NCBI RefSeq assembly: GCF_037963835.1
Contig: NZ_CP150145.1
Span: forward strand, 4,216,001-4,280,000
DNA from: Paenibacillus sp. FSL H8-0332
GTDB lineage: Bacteria; Bacillota; Bacilli; Paenibacillales; Paenibacillaceae
Direction: 5' to 3'
DNA length: 64,000 nucleotides
Shown: one piece after another, positions 1 to 7,157 of the stretch
Numbering within the stretch: the first letter of the stretch is position 1
Layout: the number at the start of each line of letters is the position of its first letter
Translations under genes and position numbers: made by a program
Notes under the pieces: model-generated
What the model was told of the DNA's origin: nothing
What the model saw: the letters and a program-made list of their open reading frames with translations, nothing else
Database searches by the model: none

Positions 1-642
1 GGCCGCTCCACCGGAAGATACGGCGCATCTGGAGCAATTTCGCCGCCGGAAAAGCTGCGCCCTTCCTCCTCTTATCCCCGTTACAACTCTGCTACTGGTG
101 ACCGGGAAATGGTCTTTTATCATCCTGAGATCCAGTATGATTCGTATGAGGACAGCATCCGTCTGCTGAAGCAGCTCGGAGACGATACTTTGGTGGAGCT
201 CGCCTTGTCTTTTGACCATGCCTATACGCTGGATGAGACGCAGAAGCTTCTGCCTGCCGGGGTACAGCCTGTCTGGTTCTGGGCGGATGCCTATACTCCC
301 TCTTATAAAAAATACCTGAAAGAAACGCGCCAGACCATCGCAGCCGATTCGATGATCATCTACGGATTCCATGGAGAGCAGTTTGCTCCCTACGGCGGTG
401 TAGACTCCTTCATTAACAGTGTCGAACAGCTGCGGAAGCAGGGCAAGAACTTCACCTGGGAAGCAGATCAAGTCCATGAGAGCCTGGCCGGTGATAATGA
501 TATTCTGGAACCAGGCGATATCACAATCATTGGTGTAGTTGTAACCGGAACCGCCAGACAGCTGGAAGCTCTGCAGAATCAGGCTTATATTAAAGGCTCC
601 ACCTTCGGTGTCGTCTCTAATGCAATAGTGCTTCCTAACTAA
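1..642 (+). CDS. Anti-sigma factor, C-terminal regulatory domain (5' end outside window)
   Basis: The reading frame is open from base 1, so the gene begins upstream and only about 213 C-terminal residues are visible. The first conventional ATG is at 109, but the residues before it (ending SATGDRE, then MVFYHPEI) continue the same domain. The segment resembles the Sigma_reg_C domain of membrane anti-sigma factors: an FYHP strand, a conserved aromatic WFWADAY stretch and a C-terminal TFGVVSNA strand. In that family an N-terminal transmembrane anti-sigma part binds an ECF sigma factor, and this domain lies outside the membrane. The partner sigma gene would be expected upstream of the window. The family call rests on pattern memory. 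Confidence 0.6.
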   Translation, partial: GRSTGRYGASGAISPPEKLRPSSSYPRYNSATGDREMVFYHPEIQYDSYEDSIRLLKQLGDDTLVELALSFDHAYTLDETQKLLPAGVQPVWFWADAYTPSYKKYLKETRQTIAADSMIIYGFHGEQFAPYGGVDSFINSVEQLRKQGKNFTWEADQVHESLAGDNDILEPGDITIIGVVVTGTARQLEALQNQAYIKGSTFGVVSNAIVLPN

Positions 643-821
643 GCTGCGGCTAATAGAGATCTCTAGTCAAGGCGAAGCATGAATTGGACATCCTTGCATT
701 AGATTGAGATAATACAGGGAAATCCATCAAAGGTGGTGTATGCAGATGCCGGCAACCTGGACATTTCATGCAAACAGAATCAGAGTATCCCCCTACTGTT
801 AACTAATCATTTACAGGGGGA

Positions 822-1157
822 ATGAATTTCTATTCTTCCGATGAGCATACGTTTGAATATAAACAGCTGGCTAATCCGCAGGACCATCCGGCTATTCTAA
901 GGTATTTCGTAGACTGGGAATGGTATTTCCTCGGTCAAGGCAACGACAGGAATCAGTGGCTGGTCTCTGCGGCGGAGGAAAGCATCGAATTCATCCTGCT
1001 GGAGCTGCTGCAGATGGGTAACAGCAAGCCGATAATAGTCGATACGGATATAGCCCCGGAGTTCCTGAAGAGTATAGCCGATACTAGGCAGATCGTGTAC
1101 TTATATGATGAAGCTGGAGTTGTTCATTCGGGCGTTTGGCAAGGCGTAACGGACTGA
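822..1157 (+). CDS. Small hypothetical protein
   Basis: This 111-residue soluble acidic protein has no family I recognise. An in-frame TAA at 804 and the run AGGGGG directly before the ATG at 822 fix the start, although the spacing is unusually short (about one base). There is no signal peptide or membrane segment; an aromatic stretch (WEWYFLG) and amphipathic helices are visible. The last codons and the TGA stop coincide with a sequence (AACGGACTGAG) that matches the terminal repeats of the palindromic element just downstream. The C-terminus may therefore have been created or altered by that repeat. It is probably translated, but its role is unknown. Confidence 0.5.
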   Translation: MNFYSSDEHTFEYKQLANPQDHPAILRYFVDWEWYFLGQGNDRNQWLVSAAEESIEFILLELLQMGNSKPIIVDTDIAPEFLKSIADTRQIVYLYDEAGVVHSGVWQGVTD

Positions 1158-1198
1158 GGCGCACGTAATCCGAGTAAAAGTCACCCCTTGGGCAAAGG

Positions 1199-1279
1199 AA
1201 CGGACCCCATGGAGCTTATTCTTGGAATTTCTACTCTTAAACCTCTCGTAGAGAGACGATAAGGTCCACTCGGTCCGTT
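1199..1279. repeat. Short palindromic intergenic element, copy A
   Basis: The element starts AACGGACC...GCTTAT and ends ATAAGGTCC...GGTCCGTT, which are imperfect inverted repeats of about 20 bases at its two ends. A larger related copy lies at 10495-10625. Related half-sites flank it: AACGGACTGAG at about 1147 (inside the stop of the preceding gene) and AATAGGG...TCAGGTCC at about 1307-1326. It carries no coding capacity. The rest of the 1158-1479 gap holds only these repeats and the hairpin at 1426-1453. It looks like a MITE- or REP-like mobile palindrome. Confidence 0.55.
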
Positions 1280-1425
1280 AAACCGCAAAACGTGGTGTTT
1301 TCCGGGGAATAGGGTCTCTCAGGTCCATTAGGAGCAATCTCGGCCGGGCGGTATAGTTCCGTGGTTCGGAATCTCCGGGATTCAACCCTATTCACAGAAT
1401 TAAATCTGATACTCTACAAGAACCG

Positions 1426-1453
1426 CACGGCCACCGCCCACGCGGTGGCCGTG
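1426..1453 (+). promoter_or_regulatory. Strong GC hairpin in leader of the serine hydrolase gene
   Basis: CACGGCCACCGC (1426-1437) pairs perfectly over 12 bases with GCGGTGGCCGTG (1442-1453) around a 4-base loop. No T-run follows. It ends about 10 bases before the AAAGGA ribosome binding site of the gene starting at 1480. It could be a T-run-less terminator of upstream transcription, an mRNA 5' stabiliser or a protein-binding operator. Confidence 0.5.
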
Positions 1454-1479
1454 TATATTACCGAAAGGATAATTCCTCT

Positions 1480-2427
1480 ATGAACTTGTCCACACTATCG
1501 GCCTCGCTTGCGCCGCTGAAGCTGCGAAGCTGTCTGATTCAGCAGCAAGGCAAGCTGATCTTCGAGCATTACCGGGATCAGCAGACGGCCTCCGAGCTGG
1601 CGAAGATCAATTCCTGTACTAAAAGCATACTCTCCGCGCTAATCTGCATCGCCATGGACCAAGGTCGGCTTCCCGGCCCTGCGGCGCCGCTCCGCGATTT
1701 CTTCCCGCAGATCCGGCGCGATGCAGATCCGCGCAAGCAGGACATTACGCTCGAACAGTTGCTAACGATGTCCGCTGGCTTCCGCTGGAACGAGTTCGGC
1801 GGTGCCAACTCCTTCCCGAAGATGACCCGCACCCCACACTGGGTGAATTATGTGCTGGAGCAACCGCTGGCGGATGAGCCGGGCACCCGGATGGAATACA
1901 ATTCAGGAATCTCGCAATTGCTGTCTTCCATTCTGGTACAAGCCACAGGACAGAGTACAGCCAGCTATGCCGAACAAGTTCTCTTCGGGCCGCTCGGCAT
2001 CCGGGACTATGACTGGGAATCGGACCCCCAGGGTATCCATACCGGCGGCTTCGGGCTGAAGCTGCGGCCAGTGGACCTGCTGGATTTCGGACAGCTCTAT
2101 TTGCAGCAGGGAGTATGGAAGGATTCGCAGATCATCTCCGGCAGATGGACTGCACGTTCGGTACAGCCAGTCATGCACACGGAGCCTCCCCGCCACGGAG
2201 GGTATGGCTGGCATTGGTGGACAGATGCCCTGTCCTGCAGCTCAGCAGCCGGAGAATCCAGTTTGGTAGACTACTATTACGCCCGCGGGTATGCCGGACA
2301 ATTCATATATGTAGTGCCGGAGCTTCAGCTTGTCACTGTGCTGACCCAGGATAACAAGCGCGGGAAGAATAATCCTCCGGCAGATGTGTTCCGTGACTAT
2401 ATCGTACCTTTACTGGGATCTATTTAA
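1480..2427 (+). CDS. Serine hydrolase, class C beta-lactamase / PBP family
   Basis: The 315-residue protein has the beta-lactamase-like serine hydrolase fold. The SxxK motif is SCTK near residue 46, with the nucleophile serine and the general-base lysine. A Y-x-N equivalent (YNSG) lies near residue 139. The C-terminal HTGGFGLKL and GGYGWHWW segments are typical of the esterase-like members. No signal peptide is visible, so it is probably a cytoplasmic esterase or peptidase rather than a secreted resistance beta-lactamase. An AAAGGA site precedes the ATG. It stands alone between the hairpin at 1426 and hairpins at 2447-2466 and 2493-2528. The substrate cannot be inferred. Confidence 0.85.
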   Translation: MNLSTLSASLAPLKLRSCLIQQQGKLIFEHYRDQQTASELAKINSCTKSILSALICIAMDQGRLPGPAAPLRDFFPQIRRDADPRKQDITLEQLLTMSAGFRWNEFGGANSFPKMTRTPHWVNYVLEQPLADEPGTRMEYNSGISQLLSSILVQATGQSTASYAEQVLFGPLGIRDYDWESDPQGIHTGGFGLKLRPVDLLDFGQLYLQQGVWKDSQIISGRWTARSVQPVMHTEPPRHGGYGWHWWTDALSCSSAAGESSLVDYYYARGYAGQFIYVVPELQLVTVLTQDNKRGKNNPPADVFRDYIVPLLGSI

Positions 2428-2492
2428 GCTTGTGCCTGATTGATGTGGGACTCCCGGGCAAGTCCCGGGGGGCCATTATGTACATACGCACA

Positions 2493-2528
2493 AATCCCCG
2501 CTGCCTGATTGCTTAAGGCCCGGGGATT
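2493..2528 (+). terminator. Hairpin downstream of serine hydrolase gene
   Basis: AATCCCCG (2493-2500) pairs with CGGGGATT (2521-2528) around a 20-base loop. A second small stem, GGGACT/AGTCCC, lies at 2447-2466. Neither is followed by a clear T-run, so these are only probable terminators. Confidence 0.4.
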
Positions 2529-3252
2529 CATGTGTAGATTACGCTATTCAATTCAATCATTTCCTCCAAGTAACAAAAGCCATATCCCTGACATGGTGAT
2601 TGTTCTCAATTTCATGTTTCCTTCATGCTTCCGTGTTGCCCGTTCGCTCCATTTCGGAGTGTTGCTCCATGTCATGCATATGGGGTGGATTCCCGCGTAC
2701 ACGATTTCACGAAAAACGTTTTCACGGACGTTTTCCCTACTGTGATGAATCGCAGTTGTACGCTTCGCTAACCTTTTTCATTGGAATCACGCTCTTTCTT
2801 CCGCAAGAACCTTCTCTTGCTTCAATAATTAGCTTCGTTCTTCTTCCAAATTTAAAGATTTGCTCCTTGGGTTCCCGCATACCCACGATCTGCCAGAAGA
2901 TGTTATCATCCACCTTCTTCATCAGCAGCCGATTCCGGCATGCTTCGCTAACGCTAGTACATCGGGGCTCTCTCCTTTCCTTCATTCATTGCTAAATTTA
3001 GGAATGAGACCATCACCTGCGGTACCACTTGTAATGCTTGGGGCTCTTGTTGCTGTGGTTCCTGTGGTGATGTCTACATTATACCTGAGATATACTTAAA
3101 TTTAAACTTTCAAAAACCTGCATATCCCCGCAGAATCTGCGATATTTCAGGAGGATTGCAAATAAAGTGCCTATCTCTAAAAATTGCTTCGTTTACGGAT
3201 TATTTACTCCCGTTAGCTGCTTAATTTATTGTATGCGCTATCATTTCGCCGG
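2529..3252. other. Gene-poor stretch, no supportable CDS
   Basis: Only short overlapping open frames occur here and none has a convincing ribosome binding site or protein-like composition. The stretch is visibly richer in A+T than its neighbours. It contains small internal repeats such as GCTTCGCTAAC (about 2763 and 2943). The last plus-strand frame ends at 3099 in a strongly hydrophobic run of about 25 residues (VPLVMLGALVAVVPVVMSTL) resembling the last membrane helix of a transporter. It may be the decayed end of a membrane-protein gene, but I cannot name it. Confidence 0.4.
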
Positions 3253-3295
3253 AAAAATATCGGCCAGACTGAAGATTTCTACCCCAGACTGGCCG
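3253..3295 (-). terminator. Rho-independent terminator of the CPBP gene
   Basis: On the minus strand CGGCCAG...CTGGCCG forms a stem (3261-3267 with 3289-3295) extended by a second CTG/CAG step, followed by a T-rich ATATTTTT tail. It begins 7 bases past the stop at 3302. Confidence 0.75.
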
Positions 3296-3301
3296 GTGTG
3301 T

Positions 3302-4060
3302 CTATAGGTTGAGACTATTATTTCTGTGCTTACGGATTAATACCATGAGCAGATAAATTCCATAGACGAGATACAGAATATTAAGAATAGAGACGATTAG
3401 TACCTCACGCTCCAGATTCTCAATGCTGACCATGGCCAGTGCATCGTAAATAAAGTGGAACGCGATCAGCGGAACAATATTTCGGCCTGTCTCTATCAGC
3501 AAAGCGAGCACACAGCCCAGCAGCAGCGCATTGATAACCTGGAGAAGCGTATGTATAAGATCATTTCCGCCAAAGGCGTTAGCCATATGCAGAACCCCAA
3601 AGAAGATGGACGAGAATACAATATAGAAGAACGGTCCTTTGAATCTCAGATAATTCCAGATCACTCCTCTAAAAATAGCCTCCTCGGTGTAGCCCACCAG
3701 CAGCGTCATAACGATGATGCTGATCACTTCAGGCGCCCCAAGCTCTACGTTGATTCCATTCATCAGCGGTTGGGCAACCGCAATAAGGAGGAGCGGGATG
3801 TAGAACAGCACCGCTCTGGACGGCTTGCTCTCCAGCTTGCGGAAGCCAAAGCTGACGAGCGAGGAATCCTTTCTTTTCATATAGAGGGTTACAATAATAC
3901 CCATAACCAGGAAGGCGCAGGCTTGGGCATTCCGTATCCCCATGTCGCCGAACTCCATAATCGTGGCTACAGCGGAAGCAACGGATACAACCAGGGTCAG
4001 GACCACTCCCCATACCAGCGAGTAAACGAGCGGGCGTCCTTGTGCAGCAGTGTTTTTCAT
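3302..4060 (-). CDS. CPBP family intramembrane glutamic endopeptidase
   Basis: The 252-residue polytopic membrane protein has about seven or eight hydrophobic segments. The three CPBP (Abi/CAAX protease-like) motifs appear in order: EEAIFRG (motif 1, EExxxR, near residue 142), FGVLHMA (motif 2, FxxxH) and FHFIYDA (motif 3, HxxxD). The paired glutamates and the histidines are the catalytic residues of the Rce1-type fold. In Gram-positive bacteria, members process peptides or confer self-immunity to bacteriocins; no peptide gene is seen beside it. AAAGGAG precedes the ATG. It is divergent from the gene at 4228. Confidence 0.9.
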   Translation of the reverse strand: MKNTAAQGRPLVYSLVWGVVLTLVVSVASAVATIMEFGDMGIRNAQACAFLVMGIIVTLYMKRKDSSLVSFGFRKLESKPSRAVLFYIPLLLIAVAQPLMNGINVELGAPEVISIIVMTLLVGYTEEAIFRGVIWNYLRFKGPFFYIVFSSIFFGVLHMANAFGGNDLIHTLLQVINALLLGCVLALLIETGRNIVPLIAFHFIYDALAMVSIENLEREVLIVSILNILYLVYGIYLLMVLIRKHRNNSLNL

Positions 4061-4165
4061 TTCAGATCTCCTTTATAGTAGGCTAACGTATTGCCGCTTC
4101 AGGACAATAATGGATTAATTGTATGTTATGATGCCAAATTATACGATATCTATATAATCTTCCAG

Positions 4166-4194
4166 TGGGCAATGTGGTCTGTACATGCTATAAT
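4166..4194 (+). promoter_or_regulatory. Probable sigma-A promoter with extended -10
   Basis: TGGGCA (4166-4171), a 17-base spacer and TATAAT (4189-4194) preceded by TG form an extended -10 promoter. Transcription would start near 4201, about 27 bases before the ATG at 4228. Confidence 0.6.
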
Positions 4195-4227
4195 CTCTGA
4201 ATCCCGCAATGAGAATGGAACAACAAC

Positions 4228-4596
4228 ATGAACAGTCCTATCAAAATTTTCAAAGTGACCGTGCAGCTGGAAAAGGATACCTATGGCCTTGAGGTTAATC
4301 ATTGGCGTCTGCTGGTGGAAACGAACCGCTATTACGAGATCAAGCCGGAGAGCGGACCGGTAAAACGGATCTACAAAGAAAAACTGAATACGGTAGTGGA
4401 TGACACCAAATCCTATACAGACGGCTATCTGGCTTGTTCAGCGTTCTGTAACGAGGACCGTATAGATGATATGCATACCGAAATGCTGCATACGCTTCAG
4501 GTTAAGATCAAGGCGTATATGGCTGAGCTTCATTTGAACCAGCAGGCCATTGAGCTGCAGTTCAAGAGCCCAAGGTCTTTGAGAAACTGGAAGTAG
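4228..4596 (+). CDS. Hypothetical protein
   Basis: The 122-residue soluble protein is rich in charged residues and I do not recognise its family. The N-terminal half reads as beta strands (IKIFKVTVQLEKDTYGLEV), the middle contains a YLACSAFC segment and the C-terminal half is a probable amphipathic helix. A good extended -10 promoter lies upstream, but the ribosome binding site is weak (GAATGGAACAACAAC). A strong terminator follows. It appears to be an independent single-gene unit. Confidence 0.6.
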   Translation: MNSPIKIFKVTVQLEKDTYGLEVNHWRLLVETNRYYEIKPESGPVKRIYKEKLNTVVDDTKSYTDGYLACSAFCNEDRIDDMHTEMLHTLQVKIKAYMAELHLNQQAIELQFKSPRSLRNWK

Positions 4597-4626
4597 ACCT
4601 CTCTCTCTCACCTTCGACTAAAACCC

Positions 4627-4672
4627 AAAAAACCGGAAGGGCCGCAGACTGCTGCGACTTTTCCGGTTTTTT
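4627..4672. terminator. Bidirectional terminator between hypothetical gene and cheA
   Basis: AAAAAACCGGAA (4627-4638) pairs with TTCCGGTTTTTT (4661-4672), with an inner CGCAG/CTGCG stem. The A- and T-runs serve both strands, ending the gene at 4228 and the convergent chemosensory operon. Confidence 0.9.
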
Positions 4673-4699
4673 GGCCTAGCCTGCGGCAACGAGATGTAA

Positions 4700-6694
4700 T
4701 CAATGGCTAACAAGATAGGAGGCATCCAAAATAAGGGCGACCCGGCCATTGCCCAGGATCGTTGCCCCGGACAGATGGTTCATCGTCCCCAGATACGCGC
4801 CCAAGGACTTGATGACTACCTCCTGATTGCCGATGATCTCATCGACTGCAAAGGCAGCGATCCGGTCAACAGACCTTACAATCACGAGCGGTATTGTCTT
4901 GGAGCGGCGCTCTGTGCGCGGATAATGCAGTTTGTCTCTGAGCCAGGAGAGCGGAACAATCCGCCCGTGGTTGATGATCGCCTGCTCCCCTTGAACGACC
5001 TGAATCTCTTCGGGGGAGATCCGCACAATCTCGGCCACATTATACATCGGGAGGATCAGCACACGCCCGGATACATTAACCAGCAGCCCCTTGATAATAG
5101 CGAGTGTAAGCGGCAGGCGGATCGTGAACAGAGTGCCTGCCCCCGGCTCGGTCTGGATATCTATGATTCCGTTGAGACGTCCGATCTGACTGCGGACGAT
5201 GTCCATTCCCACACCCCGCCCTGACACTTCGCTGACTTCGGAGGCCGTGGAGAAGCCCGGCTCGAAGATCAGGCTGACGGCTTCCTGCGCGGTTAAGTAC
5301 CCTGCCTGCTCTTCTGTGATGATGCCTTTACTGAGCGCAGAGGCTGTAATTCGGGCGGCATCGATGCCCTGTCCATCATCCTCCAGACGAATTACCACCT
5401 GATTCTCCTCATGAAAAGAAGTAAGCGTAATCCTGCCCTTCGGAGCTTTGCCCTGCTGCACCCGTACCTCCGGGCTCTCAATGCCGTGATCGGCGCTGTT
5501 GCGGATCAGATGGATTAGCGGATCACTCAGCTCTTCTATGATCATCCGGTCCAGCTCGGTCTCGCCTCCCTGAATCTGCAGTTCAATATCCTTGCCCAGC
5601 TTCTGGGCCAAATCCCTGACCAGCCGCGGAAAACGGTTAAACAGCTGATCCATCGGCAGCATCCGGGTCTTCATGACCCCTTCCTGAAGCTCTTTGATAA
5701 TCCCGCCCATATGATCTGATATGGAGCCGATATCAGGCAGAACCTTTGCAGGATCATTCCGTTGTCCCGCAGTGCTCAGATCGGCCAGAGAGGTCTGCTC
5801 GATCAGCAGCTCTCCCACCAGGTTCATTAAATGGTCCAGCCGCTCTACACTCACCCGGACCGTTGACTGTACCTCATGGGACTTGCCCTTGCCCGGAGTA
5901 GAGGACGAAGATTCTGTCAGCACCGGTACTGACGTGGTCTGGATGTCAGTACCGGCAGCAGGTTCGGGCACGAACGGTGTAATGACAATACTCTCGACAT
6001 CTGTCTCCCCTGCCAGCTGCTCGGACACCTGCCGGATCTCGCGTGGAGACGCTGCCACTACAGCAAACTGGCTGTAGCGTACATCTTCATCGGCTCCAGG
6101 CGCTGGCGACGGTGCTAATGCAGTAGCGATCACTGGCCCGCAGACCTCTTCTATACGCTGCAAAAGGATATAATGCCGGGCCGCCTTCATCTGGCAGTCC
6201 TCTCTCAGGGTAACTACAAGGGCCAGCAGCGAATAGCCCGCTGCCACGGCCTCTTCCGCCTGTAGCCGCTCCGCTGCATCTAAGACCGGAAGCCGGACCG
6301 GCTGCGCTTCGGCCGGCTTATTAATCAATGCCTTGATCTCCGCAACCACTGCGCTGCAATCTGTGAATTCCCCGCCGCTGACATATTGGCTGCGCAGCAG
6401 CTTCATGGCGTCCAGCGCCCGGAAAAGCGTGTCGATCAGAATGCCGGTAATCTCCGGCTTCTTCTCCCTCACCCATTCCAGCGCATATTCCACCTCATGC
6501 GTGAGATCGCTCATCTCGCGGAAGCCCATCGTCGATGCCGAGCCTTTGATCGTATGGGCTGCCCGGAATATCGTCTGAATCAGCTCCGCGGTGGGAGCAT
6601 GCTCCAGAGCGAGCAGCGACTGGTCGATCCGCTCCAACTGCTCATTCAGCTCTTCTATAAATATATCGCGGTAGGCAGACAGTTCCATCATCAT
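4700..6694 (-). CDS. cheA: Chemotaxis histidine kinase CheA
   Basis: The 664-residue protein has the normal CheA order. P1/Hpt carries the phospho-acceptor histidine in AAHTIKGSASTMGF (about residue 48). A P2-like linker spans about 130-270. The P3 dimerisation helices include LMNLVGELLI. P4 has the N box (HLIRNSADHGIE), G boxes DDGQGID and GRGVGMDIVRSQI. A C-terminal CheW-like P5 domain ends near residue 660. It autophosphorylates under receptor control and passes phosphate to CheY/CheB. It is the last gene of an operon, 15 bases after cheW. No cheY, cheB or cheR lies here, so it is either an accessory set or relies on response regulators encoded elsewhere. Confidence 0.95.
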   Translation of the reverse strand: MMMELSAYRDIFIEELNEQLERIDQSLLALEHAPTAELIQTIFRAAHTIKGSASTMGFREMSDLTHEVEYALEWVREKKPEITGILIDTLFRALDAMKLLRSQYVSGGEFTDCSAVVAEIKALINKPAEAQPVRLPVLDAAERLQAEEAVAAGYSLLALVVTLREDCQMKAARHYILLQRIEEVCGPVIATALAPSPAPGADEDVRYSQFAVVAASPREIRQVSEQLAGETDVESIVITPFVPEPAAGTDIQTTSVPVLTESSSSTPGKGKSHEVQSTVRVSVERLDHLMNLVGELLIEQTSLADLSTAGQRNDPAKVLPDIGSISDHMGGIIKELQEGVMKTRMLPMDQLFNRFPRLVRDLAQKLGKDIELQIQGGETELDRMIIEELSDPLIHLIRNSADHGIESPEVRVQQGKAPKGRITLTSFHEENQVVIRLEDDGQGIDAARITASALSKGIITEEQAGYLTAQEAVSLIFEPGFSTASEVSEVSGRGVGMDIVRSQIGRLNGIIDIQTEPGAGTLFTIRLPLTLAIIKGLLVNVSGRVLILPMYNVAEIVRISPEEIQVVQGEQAIINHGRIVPLSWLRDKLHYPRTERRSKTIPLVIVRSVDRIAAFAVDEIIGNQEVVIKSLGAYLGTMNHLSGATILGNGRVALILDASYLVSH

Positions 6695-6709
6695 TGCTTG
6701 TTCCCCTTT

Positions 6710-7135
6710 TCACCCGCCCAATATTTCTTCGAGCTTCAAAATACCAACCAGCTGATCATCCCGTTGACCCACTCCGTGGAACACCGCATCACGTCCCCGG
6801 CTATGTCCGCCTGTGGGGGGATGAATTTCGGTATACGTAGTCACTTTGTTCACCTTGTCCACAATGAGTCCGACGAATTCCTGCCGGTAGTTGACAACAA
6901 TAATTCTTGTATTCCGGGTGTATGGCTCATCAGCCATGCCGAGCAGATTGCGCAGGCTCATTACACAGACCACTTTCCCGCGCAGATTGACTACGCCCTT
7001 CACTTCATTCCGGCTGAAGGGGATATCTGTAATGCTGAGCATTTTGATAATCTCATGAATTTCTTCAATACGGATGGCACAGGTCTCGGCTCCTACAGCA
7101 AGCTCGATATATTGTTCCTTCTGTAAGGATGACAT
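6710..7135 (-). CDS. cheW: Chemotaxis coupling protein CheW
   Basis: The 141-residue single-domain CheW couples receptors to CheA. The typical core is visible: YIELAVGAETCAIRI at the start, the FSRNEVKGVVNLRGKVV signature in the middle, then a VVNYRQEFVGLIVDKV strand pair. GAGGTG precedes the ATG. It lies 22 bases after the chemoreceptor gene and 15 bases before cheA, in the same transcription unit. Confidence 0.95.
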   Translation of the reverse strand: MSSLQKEQYIELAVGAETCAIRIEEIHEIIKMLSITDIPFSRNEVKGVVNLRGKVVCVMSLRNLLGMADEPYTRNTRIIVVNYRQEFVGLIVDKVNKVTTYTEIHPPTGGHSRGRDAVFHGVGQRDDQLVGILKLEEILGG

Positions 7136-7157
7136 AACTTCACCTCAGTCTGTAGGA

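Noticed and set aside
740..802. 20-codon open frame behind AAAGGTGG upstream of the gene at 822
   Set aside because: Too short, no recognisable sequence, and it ends just before the next gene; could be a leader peptide but the evidence is only one ribosome-site-like run.
2509..3099. Several overlapping open frames on both strands
   Set aside because: Compositions are not protein-like, starts lack ribosome binding sites, and the frames overlap each other; described as a gene-poor stretch instead.
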